From positions 25,615,936 through 25,679,935 of the forward strand of contig CAIIXF020000006.1 of assembly GCA_903813345.2 (NCBI GenBank): a DNA stretch of 64,000 bases. Direction: 5' to 3'. Position 1 is the stretch's first letter. Each line of letters starts with the position of its first letter. The DNA comes from Owenia fusiformis (taxonomy: Eukaryota; Annelida; Polychaeta; Sabellida; Oweniidae). The position numbers and the translations under genes were made by a program. The notes under the pieces are model-generated. The model did not search any database. It was not told where the DNA came from and worked only from the letters and a program-made list of their open reading frames with translations. Positions 22,801 to 31,394 of this stretch are shown here, one piece after another.

Positions 22801-25800
22801 AAAATTAGGGGATCTTATCAAAAAATACAATTTCTTAAAACGAATCTTGCCGCAACCTCTGCGGATCACGACAGCATAACATTTGAATTTGAATCACGTT
22901 GACATCATTGCAAAATTAGGCTAAATATGCTAAGTCAAGACGTTAATTAGCCCACGAAAGTTCATGGGTAACTTGAGAACTACAAAATACAACCAAATAC
23001 TTTTCGAACGTACAATAGCAATATTTCTCACCTAACGTTTTCATAGTTTTAGGAACGTATTTTAAACGCATGATAGCCAAATATATCAAGATACTATATC
23101 TGCCTAAATGAAGTTATCTAGTGTTGACAAAGTTTTGAAATATATTTTATCCAGATCCATCAGAAACTAACTTATCCAATACATTACTTTACTAGTTCTA
23201 GTAGCTTGCATGACTCGTTTCCCCTCTACCACACCAAACTAGTTCTTACCCGTTCTTGCCAGTCCTACGAAAAAGTTGTAAACCGGGCTCAATCTGGCTG
23301 TGGTCGGGAAATATGTCTGAAATAATTAGCTTCTTCGTTCTTAAACAGTCTTCAATATGTCCATCTCGTTCGCAGTTCGTTCAGGTCGCACCACGTCGGT
23401 GTGCAACGGCGTATAACGCGTCCCTTAGTCTAGAAGGTCATCATGACCTGATTACAGAACGGAATGGTCGTCATCGAATTTTGAATCGATTCAAAATTCT
23501 AAATCACATTCCCCTCTGGGAAAGTCCATGAAGTTCGTAAATAGACCATAGAAAGTTGCAGCTACGTTCATTCCGTTTGCACACAGTTTAAAACCAGTTT
23601 TGAAGAACGCAGTGGCAACTTGTTTGGTGTGATAGCTATATTTTTGCTAATTCGTTCATAAGCAGTCTTAAATACGTTCTTAATCAGTTTAAACACGTTT
23701 GCAATTAGTTCAACCTCGTTCTCAATACGTCCTCGGACAGTTCAACTCGTTGTTAAAACGTCCCTAGTAGGATTGAAGTATGACGGTTCCGTTCGTAGTA
23801 CGTCCAGCTCGTCGTTAGTACGTTGTCACTCGTTCTAATTGTAGAACGTATCGACCACGAGAAAATTTTGAGCATGTTCTAAGTTCTAGAGGACCTACCC
23901 GTTCGAGTACGTTCGATGAAGTTTGTAAATAGACCCCAAACGGTTTTTAGTACGTCCAGTCCGTTCATACACAGTTGAAGCCCATTTTCGAGAACGTAGT
24001 GAGAACTAGTTTGGTGTGATAGTAGGGTTAGAATCACAATGTAAAATAAATCTCCCGTTCCTGCCATTCTGGTAACGCCATGCAATGGATGCAATTCAAA
24101 GTGAGAGAGAGATCTATGAATATCAGAATGCGTCCATGCCATTAATTTGGCCAAATACATGGCATGAAACTGACGTAAGCTTAAGTAAGCTACGCCCCCC
24201 CCCCCCCCTTCTCTGGTAAATTATGACTTTATTTTTCGGAGTAATGGGTTTCGGACAACTGGGTTTCGGGGAATTGGGTTTCGGACAACTGGGTTTCGGA
24301 GAACTGGGTTTCGGACAACTGGGGTGTACCCATCTCCAACACAAAAAGTCTCCAACTTTTTGTGTTTGGTGGTTGGCATTCGGCGTTAAGCTGTCAGCTT
24401 GTGTAACAAATGGCAGGTAGTGATATTTTGCATGTTAATGTTTAGTATGTATGATGCTGTGTTGTTTATTTGTATCTAATAAGAACTGTCTTTTTTATTT
24501 ATATCTAATTTGTATTTACTATATATCCTCTGTCTTGTTTGTTTCATGTATTTACCGAAGTTATCACAAATAAGCTTATTGGATGCTGTATTTTTGTTTG
24601 TTCCAGGTATTTACTGAAGGTATCACAAACAAGCTTATTGGATGCTATAAAGGGAGCAAAGAAGATATGGTGCTCGTAAGGGTTTATGGCAATAAGACAG
24701 ATCTGATCATAGATAGGTAAGTTATTCCAATGGACCAAATTATGTAGTGATATTGTGAAGCCCTCCATCTATACATCTGCCCTCTATCTATCCATCTGCC
24801 AGTCCAGCCATCTTGCATTCTGGCAGCCTTCTTGGAAGTTTTTAGATAAACCTTGTCATCACGATTCCAGGAAAACTACTCGACGGATTTCCTTCAAATT
24901 TTCACACATATTACAAGTTCTAGAGCTGATTAAGTTTTCGGTGGCCATCTTGCATTCTGGCAGCCATCTTGGAAGTTTTTAGATAAATCTTGTCATCGCG
25001 ATTCCAGGGAAACCACTGAATGGATTTACTTCAAATTTTCACACAAGTTACATGGTAAGTAGTTCTAGAACTGCTTAACTTTTTGGTGGCCATCTTGTTT
25101 TCTTGGTCATTAAGCCCACACTGCTATGTTTTAGCTATGATATTGTTCACCCTGTGCCTTGTTCTTTCCAGTAACTTACATACCAGTACATGTATTTTTA
25201 TTTATTGTGGGTCTTGTATTTTATAATATTAGTAAACATGAGATCTCACTATTTTGTGATCCAGGGAGGCTGAGCTGAGAAACATGCTTGTCCTACACAG
25301 TGAAGGGTGTGCTCCACCACCATACGCCAAGTTCAATAATGGATTGTGTTACGCCTTTGTTCATGGGATCTGCCTTGATGAGAAAACAGTCAGAGAAGAA
25401 AAAATAGGCAGGTAATAAAAGTTAGATTTGGTCAGATGTACTGATAAACATGTTTTAAGTTATGGCACTCACCGGGCCAACCACACACTTCCCTGCACAG
25501 ATAGTTATACTTTATTATGTCACCACCAAAAGTTGTGACAGTTATTATCCCATCGAACGAAGTTCGGAGGGATATAGGGAACGCCTCCCTCCGTCCGTCC
25601 GTACGTACGTACGTCCGTACGTCCGTCCATCCGTCCGTCCGTCCATCTGTCTGTCCGTCCGTCCGTCCGGGCAATAACTCAAATACCGTTGGCCTGATTT
25701 TGTTCATATTTTGTATACATATACCCTATGGGAGTAGAAGTTCTGCTCGAAAGCCGATTTTCAAAATGGCCGCTCATTTAAAAATGGCGGCCATTTTAGT

Positions 25801-28800
25801 GCCGATTTTACAGTAATTTAGGTGCAATATGTAAAACTGTAATAGCAATATGTTTTAAATGTAAAAAATTATATAGGACATTGATAAAGCTAGAAATAGA
25901 GATATTAAATAAGCACATGGCAGCCATCTTGAAAAATGGCGGCCTTTACTCGTTATTTTACGATTTTTGCAGTAACTCAAAAAGTAGTGGAGCGATTTTG
26001 TCAGCTTAGCAATATTTTATTTGACTTTACATTTAGGGGTGTCAGGTCGGCAAACTTTTATTCGGCAATAACAATTTTAATCCAATTCAGAAAATAAAGC
26101 ACCCGGATTTAAAACATGTTATACAGTATATATATTTCAAATTATATTGTTACCATTTAAAAGATGACCATTAAATTGACGATGTGTCAAATTTATAGAT
26201 TTTTTATGACTGGTTTAAGAGAAACGTGTGTTCAAAAAGTTCTCCATATCGATACCACTCCTTTTGTGAAACTTTGTACCTTTATTCAAAATAGAACTTA
26301 GATTGAAATTCATATCTTTTCCATTATTGCACATTTTCCACCCTTTTCTATTCTACTGTACATTTTACCTCCACTTTGCTGTTAATGTTCCCGTACCTTT
26401 TACAGATTAGTTGCAGAGGAGATGGCAAAAATACACGATATTCAAGAATCTTCACGTTCTGCTAAGCAATCCAAGATAGAAAGAGAACCAATGCTCTTTA
26501 AGAAGATTAAAACATTTTTGAATCTTGTTCCTGAAGAGTTTCAAAACCCAGAGAAAAATGAAAGGTATAGTAGTAGTTTGCACAGCTATGTGTCACTTAC
26601 AATTTGATTGTCATTTTTAGCAAGAAAAACAGAAATCATAGATTTCTTGCTCATATATACATATTACTTTTCTCGATACTTTAAACAAATTCAATGTTAT
26701 CAACAATGGCAAACGAGAAATTACTAAAAGGAATTTACTAGTTTTGTTATAGTTCAGGATATTACTATTTTAACAGAATTTTATTTTAAATGACTTAGTC
26801 AAAACCATTTCTTGAACAATTTTTAGCTCTTCTTCCTTTTCATCATGTGAAAAAATCGAGGGTTTGTAGGGGTCTTGATACATGACTGTGACACCTGATT
26901 GCGGCTCTACTTTTTTCTTGCGATTTTTTTTCACAGAATGAATTTACTTGTTTAGAAAAATCTAAAGTATGAGAGATGATGTTATGGAGTGAATATTTGC
27001 TTGAATTACACCATACGTTTTAGAAAGGCGCCTAAGGTTTTAACCCAGTTTGATAAATAGGTGTAATCACGATTGCGGTTTTACAAAAGTGCTTTTCCAA
27101 AACTCCTAGGACCCTAGTCACTAAAAAACGCCTTTAATCATTAGGCGCTTTAAGAGTGTAGTGTAATGCCGATTGGTTTTTGTAAAACGCCTTAACCGGG
27201 TTTTTACCATTTGCTCTAAATGAAATAAGACGTATTTTGAATGCTACACATTTTGGCCACCGCAAAAATACAGAAAATGATTGATGGGACCCAAAAATGC
27301 AATAGGTCATCAAATTATATTGCAAAAATGAAAAGTAAGTTCACATCACTGGCAAAAGTTTCGGTAACGTTTCTCTTAGATGCTAAAAGAATACATTTGT
27401 TGTAGATGCACACATCTGCTGGATATTCTTAATATCTACATAGTTAAAAGTGCACAAAAGGCATTTTAGAAATCACAGGTGTAATTCCAAAATAAAATTC
27501 CTAAGGCACTTTAGAAATGTTGCTGTAATCAGGATGGCGATTTTGTAAAGCGCTTTCTACTAAAGCGCTTTTAGCATTTTTTTCAGGTGTAATTCCAGCA
27601 ATTATGTCTATTTTAATAATACCTTATTTTGTCTATATGTTACATGTCAAATACAAGAGCATCAGCATTTGTCTGTCATATTTTTCAGATATAAGAAAGG
27701 AGTAAAGAATAGAAAAGACTTGGAGAGGGAACTTGAGGAGTTGAAGGAACATTTAGAAACAATCAATTCTCCCGTGGTTCTATGTCACAATGACTTATTG
27801 CTACAGAATATTGTATATAATGAAGAAATAGGTATATAATATTGTATGTAATGAAGAGACTGGTAAATAGGTATATAACAGTTTCGTATATTTAAAAATA
27901 AACTTTTATAAATGTTTGTATAAGATAATATTTTTTTGAAGAAGAATGATTTGTTTAAAAAAATTAAACCATCAAAAAAACTGAGAATGATGCCATGTAA
28001 TTTCAGATGCTAATATATTTTAAATCTATTAGCATCTGGAAAATAGTAAAATCTAATTGAAAGCCCATGGTAAAATCAACATCTGTACCAATACACTTTT
28101 GTTATTATATAGAATGAGTTAGGAAATATTTCATAAAGGGAACCATATTGGCCATGATATATATGTTGAGCATTTATTGTATGTAAGTGCCTGTGTAAGA
28201 TTACTTTTTGATCGTGTAAGTTAACTTATTGAAATACATTTTCAGAAAAAATCACCTTCATAGATTATGAGTATGGTTTCTATAACTACCAGGCCTATGA
28301 TATAGCAAACCACTTCAACGAATTTGCAGGTTAGTGTCATGGTTAGCACCATTTAAGTTTTTGTTCATTTGGTGAGTCCATCTTTCTGTCTTATAGAGAT
28401 CACCAATTCATTTTTATTGCACCCTCAGGTGCTATATTGTAATCAGTTTGCCAGGCGGGCGGGCGTCCCGAATAATCTTGTCTACAGGTTTCCAGCCAAA
28501 CCGTTTGACGGATTCGTTTGAAATTCATAGGGATGTTTCTACCTATGAAAGTTTAGAACTGATTAGGTTTTCGGCATTCTGGGTAAATGTTAAGACGGCC
28601 ATTTTGGATTTTCCGTCCTAAAATCTTGCCTGTCAAGGCTTGTCTACAGGTTTCCAGCCAAACCGTTAGAGGGATTCATTTAAAATTCTCAGGGATGTTT
28701 CTACTTATGAATGTTTAGAACTGATTAGTTTTTCGGCATTCTGGGTAAATGTTAAGGCGGCCATTTTGGATTTTCCGTCCTAAAATCTTGTCTGTCAAGG

Positions 28801-30545
28801 CTTGTCTACAGGTTTCCAGCCAAACTGTTTGAGGGATTCATTTGAAATTCTCAGAGATGTTTCTACCTATGAAAGTTTAGAAGTGATTAGTTTTTCTTCA
28901 TTCTTGGTAAATGTTAAGGCGGCCATTTTGGATTTTTCGTCCTAAAATCGTGTCTGTGAAGGGTTGTTTTAAAAAATAAAAAAGAATTTCCCATTGAGAG
29001 CAATGTTAAATTAAAACATTTTTTTTAGAAATAACTAAATGGTCAATCTTTCCAATTTTCACATATTTTGTAATACATCAGTATATCTTTTACCAGGATT
29101 TTTTCAGGAAAATCTGAATTGTAGAAAAAAAGTTGATACACTGTGAAGTAATACCTTAAAACGTGTCTCTTGAGGGTTGTTTACAGGTTTCATGGATTCA
29201 TCCTAAAATTTTAGAGATGTTTCTATGGAAAGTTTAGAACCGATTAGTTTTTAGGCAGTCTGGGTAAATGTTAAGGTGGCCATTTTGAATTTTCCATCCC
29301 GAAAAGTGTATTCTGTTCAAGGGTGCGATTCTGTTCACCATGTGGCTTATTTATATTTGATTCATAATATTAAGAAAAGCACACTGCACAAATTGGTGTA
29401 ATTATGCCACCAACACAAGTGGTGATGTATTGTTATAGTATTTAACTTTTTGTGTTCAGTGGTTGGTGTTCGGCGGTTGGTGGTTGATGTGAAACAAATG
29501 GCATGTAGTGGCATTTTGCATGTTAATGCCTAGTGCATATTCTCTTTATTATATTATACATTTAGGTGTTGAGACAGTTGACTACACTCTCTACCCAGAC
29601 AAAGAGCTACAATATCGCTGGTTACGTGACTACCTCTCAGCCTGGTACTCTCTGCAGGGGCTCAACAAAATACCAACTGAGAGAGATATAGAGATACTTT
29701 ATGTTGAAGTCAACAAGTATTCTCTGGTAAGAAATGCCTCAGTTACATTTCATCACAGCAAACATACAGCGGCTTTAGTTTCCTGAAATCGAGAGAAATA
29801 TGATTACATAGTAGAGTCATTTGAATATCCAAAAATGGAACTGAACGAAGTGTTTGCATAACACAAGGTAGTCACTCACCTTTGAAAGGATCTTTTAACA
29901 TTCACAGAATCTAAGATTGTACAGTGTTTATATTTGATTATTTGCAGGCTTCTCACTTCTTTTGGGGAGTATGGGCCTTGATACAAGCAAGGTTCTCAGA
30001 TATAGATTTCGACTTCCTGGGGTATGTACAGTGTAGTAACTTGGATCAAATTTGATCTTGTAAATATAAAAGATTAGGGATGGCGCTCCAATTTTAAATT
30101 TTATATTATGATACCTAGAGCTAAAGGAGCTATGTTCAAGAAGAAATTTTCAAGATGGCAATTTTATTATGTCACCACAACAAATAATGACATATTGTTA
30201 TGGTCTCTAAATTTTTTTGTTAATGGTGTTTGGTGGTTGATGTTTGGCATTCGTTGTTCTTAATTAATGGCAGGTAGTGATATTTTGCATGTTAATGCCT
30301 TGTTAAAATGTAAACATGGTATAGTTAAAAATAACACTTATACCCATATAAAATGTTGATAAATATTACACAAGAAAGTACTCAAACCACAACACATAAA
30401 AACTTGTTTTTTGCATGTGATCATTTACATGTAAAATGGCTTAATCATAGTTTCAATTTAATGTATTTTCAGCTATGCAATGCAGAGACTCAATGAATTC
30501 CACAGTCAGAAAGAGGAGAGATTCGCTTTAACAATGCCAGAATAA
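16880..30545 (+). CDS. ETNK: Ethanolamine kinase
   Basis: Cytosolic kinase that phosphorylates ethanolamine with ATP, the first step of the CDP-ethanolamine route to phosphatidylethanolamine. Nine coding exons: 16880-17005, 24607-24716, 25265-25411, 26406-26564, 27689-27831, 28246-28329, 29566-29726, 29948-30021 and 30473-30545. Every junction is GT-AG and every phase matches, giving 358 residues, in the range of ETNK1/ETNK2 proteins. Diagnostic stretches in order are VFTEGITNKLIGCY, VLVRVYGNKTDLIIDR, CAPPPYAKFNNGLCYAF, the Brenner phosphotransferase motif CHNDLLLQN, the choline/ethanolamine kinase motif IDYEYGFYNYQAYDIANHFN, ASHFFWGVWALIQA and a C-terminal MPE. The ATG at 16880 is preferred over the in-frame one at 16814 because similarity begins there. 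AATAAA at 30572-30577 lies 27 bp after the stop. Which vertebrate paralogue is closer cannot be decided here. Confidence 0.97.
17090..18136. mobile_element. ~1.05-kb element with inverted ends and ~30-bp tandem core (ETNK intron 1)
   Basis: The left end GTACATGTCCCGGGGGG plus TTCACTGTAT is mirrored by 'atatagtgaa' plus CCCCCCGGGTACATGTAC on the right (about 18107-18135). Between 17640 and 18060 lie about 14 imperfect ~30-bp units built on 'ccaatgccataccaaatgtc'. No coding frame of substance is present. Confidence 0.75.
17640..18060. repeat. ~30-bp tandem repeat, 'gccataccaaatgt' units
   Basis: The central units (17720-17840) are the most regular, with 'ggaccaatgccataccaaat' repeated every 30-31 bp. 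Units at both flanks are decayed. Confidence 0.85.
18430..18655. repeat. GGCCCA-rich element, copy 3
   Basis: It starts 'ggggtggatctgggaacc' and continues 'aaggccttaataggcgcag', 'aaggcccacta' and 'tctgggcccacccgagg', followed by a G run. This matches the copy at 8052. Confidence 0.65.
18973..19178 (+). mobile_element. CAGGCCCGTAGCC family MITE, copy
   Basis: CAGGCCCGTAGCCAGGATTT on the left pairs with GACTACGGGCCTG on the right after a C run. The interior has 'aaaatcacttaaaaagtg' and 'gcatgattttgg', as in the other copies. A partial second right end ('ctggctactggcctg') follows near 19278. Confidence 0.85.
19491..20873 (+). pseudogene. Dead LINE (non-LTR retrotransposon) 3' fragment
   Basis: The frame from about 19491 reads VTNNEVIECVEDYKYLGCII. 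FKYLG/YKYLG is typical of the reverse-transcriptase thumb region of non-LTR elements. After a MITE insertion it resumes as LMYGSEIWTSKK near 20140, then breaks by frameshifts and stops. The last open part (20531-20875) ends with a Cys-rich motif MCNLCGEIDNEIHFMINCH, the CxxC...H...C pattern found at the carboxy end of many such polymerases. No 5' half or endonuclease is present, so it is truncated as LINEs usually are. Confidence 0.85.
19698..20135 (+). mobile_element. 438-bp MITE inserted in the LINE, ATT duplication
   Basis: AGATGCGAGTAG near the left end is mirrored by CTACTCGCATCT near the right end. ATT lies on both sides (19695-19697 and 20136-20138). Removing the insert and one ATT joins the LINE frame as IQPILMYGS, the expected reverse-transcriptase sequence, which fixes the boundaries well. 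Confidence 0.88.
21083..21136. repeat. (TGTAG)n microsatellite
   Basis: About ten units of 'tgtag' or 'tgtaa', directly 3' of the LINE fragment; it could be the LINE's tail repeat. Confidence 0.9.
21763..22404. mobile_element. ~640-bp MITE with TTTAAAGCGGGTATAA ends
   Basis: TTTAAAGCGGGTATAACGACTG on the left is mirrored by CAGTC then TTTATACCCGCTTTAA on the right. A related, more decayed stretch near 21260 ('gtagagagaaaatataaa' ... 'gagctatcaaggc') suggests a second copy just upstream. Confidence 0.75.
22691..24331. mobile_element. 1.64-kb element with terminal repeats made of 15-bp units, 9-bp duplication
   Basis: Immediately inside the left end are about seven 15-bp units alternating AGTTGTCCGAAACCC and AATTCTCCGAAACCC (22700-22803). 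The right end carries about six such units inverted (24235-24322). The outer ends GGGGTCAACCCAGTTG and CAACTGGGGTGTACCC are inverted. ATCTCCAAC flanks both sides (22682-22690 and 24332-24340). There is no transposase frame. A second inverted-repeat element sits inside. Confidence 0.88.
23221..24030. mobile_element. Nested GTTC-rich inverted-repeat element
   Basis: CTACCACACCAAACTAGTTC (about 23227) is mirrored by GAACTAGTTTGGTGTGATAG (ending about 24022). A third, internal copy of the right end lies near 23610 ('cttgtttggtgtgatagc'), and 'gaagttcgtaaatagacc' recurs at 23531 and 23917. The interior is crowded with 'cgttc' and 'acgtcc'. Confidence 0.65.
24340..24450 (+). repeat. Dispersed ~130-bp TGTCACCACC family, copy (5' truncated)
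   Basis: Contains 'agtctccaactttttgtg', 'tttggtggttggcattcgg', 'gtaacaaatggcaggtagtg' and 'attttgcatgttaatg'. It begins where the 1.64-kb element ends. Confidence 0.7.
24536..24646 (+). repeat. 59-bp tandem duplication across the ETNK exon-2 acceptor
   Basis: 24536-24587 repeats 24595-24646 at an offset of 59 bp. It includes part of the pyrimidine tract and the first 40 coding bases of exon 2. In the upstream copy the acceptor reads 'ttcatg' instead of 'tccagg', so it cannot be spliced there, and coding changes have accumulated. Confidence 0.92.
24795..25110. repeat. ~150-bp tandem repeat ('gccatcttgcattctggcagcc')
   Basis: Two and a part units with 'tggaagtttttagataaa', 'tgtcatc(a/g)cgattccagg' and 'ttcaaattttcacaca'. 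It resembles the units at 28430-29330. Confidence 0.75.
25546..26040 (+). repeat. Truncated copy of the CCCATCGAACGAAGTTCGG element with CCGT microsatellite
   Basis: 'cccatcgaacgaagttcgga' is followed by a CCGT/ACGT microsatellite (about 25590-25675), then 'gggcaataactcaaatacc', 'aaaatggcggccattttag' and 'gtagtggagcgattttgt'. The same order occurs from 31395. Open frames through the microsatellite are artefacts. Confidence 0.8.
26890..27600. repeat. Irregular repeat with 'tgtaatcacgattgcg' and 'gcgctttt' motifs
   Basis: Related motifs recur near 26895, 27062, 27160, 27478 and 27525 ('ggtgtaatc/ttcc', 'gattgcg', 'ttttgtaaa.cgc', 'aaagcgctttt'). No clear ends were found. ETNK intron 4. Confidence 0.4.
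28417..29330. mobile_element. Element with ~165-bp tandem core and short inverted ends (ETNK intron 6)
   Basis: It begins TTGCACCCTCAGGTGC and closes with CAAGGGTGCGATT, a short inverted end. Inside are four to five diverged units of about 165 bp containing 'ctacaggtttccagccaaac', 'gggatgtttctac', 'gaactgattag' and 'ggcggccattttgga'. The layout resembles tandem-core inverted-repeat elements known from bivalve genomes. Confidence 0.7.
29400..29532 (+). repeat. Dispersed ~130-bp TGTCACCACC family, copy
   Basis: Order: 'tatgccaccaacacaagtgg', 'tattgttatag', 'aactttttgtg', 'ggttggtg' repeats, 'aaacaaatggcatgtagtgg', 'attttgcatgttaatgcct'. It lies immediately before ETNK exon 7. Confidence 0.75.
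30165..30300 (+). repeat. Dispersed ~130-bp TGTCACCACC family, copy
   Basis: Begins 'ttattatgtcaccacaac' and ends 'attttgcatgttaatgcctt', with 'atggtctctaaatttttttg' and 'atggcaggtagtg' between. ETNK intron 8. Confidence 0.8.
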
Positions 30546-30571
30546 ACAAGTATATATCTGAGCATAGTGAA

Positions 30572-30577
30572 AATAAA
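30572..30577 (+). terminator. Candidate ETNK polyadenylation signal
   Basis: AATAAA, 27 bp after the ETNK stop codon. A later site cannot be excluded. Confidence 0.45.
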
Positions 30578-30599
30578 CTTGAGGGAACAAAAAAGAGTG

Positions 30600-31394
30600 C
30601 ATTTTTTAATGACTTTCTAAAGTCAATTCAGTTCCATATACAGGGTCCAGGGCTTAATCATCTTTAATACGGTAGATCATATTAATTTTTAATTTAGGTT
30701 TTTAATTCAGCTTTATATATGCCTGGGTTTATATACATATGTGAACAATGACCAGGAGATGTGTGGTGTATGTTGATTTATTCGCTTTACAGAGGGAGAA
30801 CTGGCTCTTGCTTTGAGCTGCCAATATGACCAATTGTAGATGATTTTGTTGATTTTATGGAGAGGTAAAAATTGATTGTGGCTATTGTATGACTCTTAGC
30901 TAGAGGAAGCTGCTTTATGTGCCAGCTATTTATGTGAATTGAAACATAAAATGTCTAGTGCCATCTATAAATGCAACTTTAAAGTGCATTTGGCCAGTTA
31001 TATGCATTGTTAATATATTATACTAATCGGCATGTGCGCATCTGTCTGGAAATGAGTTGAAAGCAAATTTAAAAATAGGACAACTAACAATATTTTCTCA
31101 CATAATTCCATGTCATGTCTATTTTTAGTCTAAATCGAGGATATTTAATGGAATATGAATTTTATTTCAGATTCCGGGGGAATATGATATTGCTCTAATA
31201 AAAAATCATATTGACTGAGGGCGATAGCCTGAGTGTCAGTATGATATTTTTAAGGCCAATATCATATTTATTCCATAATAGTTGATACAGGATCCAATAC
31301 GGGATCTGATATAGGATTTTGGCTGATAGGGATTGTTTGAATATCAATTTTGTTCCCCTGGAAAAACATGTTATAATTAATGGTTTAATAATTA
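30600..31394. other. Region 3' of ETNK, nothing recognised
   Basis: AT-rich sequence without a recognisable exon or clear repeat boundary. Confidence 0.4.

Noticed and set aside
22619-22902. Arg/Asn/Pro/Lys-rich frames (NPVVRNPILR, PSCPKPNSPK)
   Set aside because: Translation of the 15-bp terminal array of the 1.64-kb element.
25432-25816. Frames through the CCGT region (VRPSVRPSV, TDGRTDG)
   Set aside because: Microsatellite translation in every frame.
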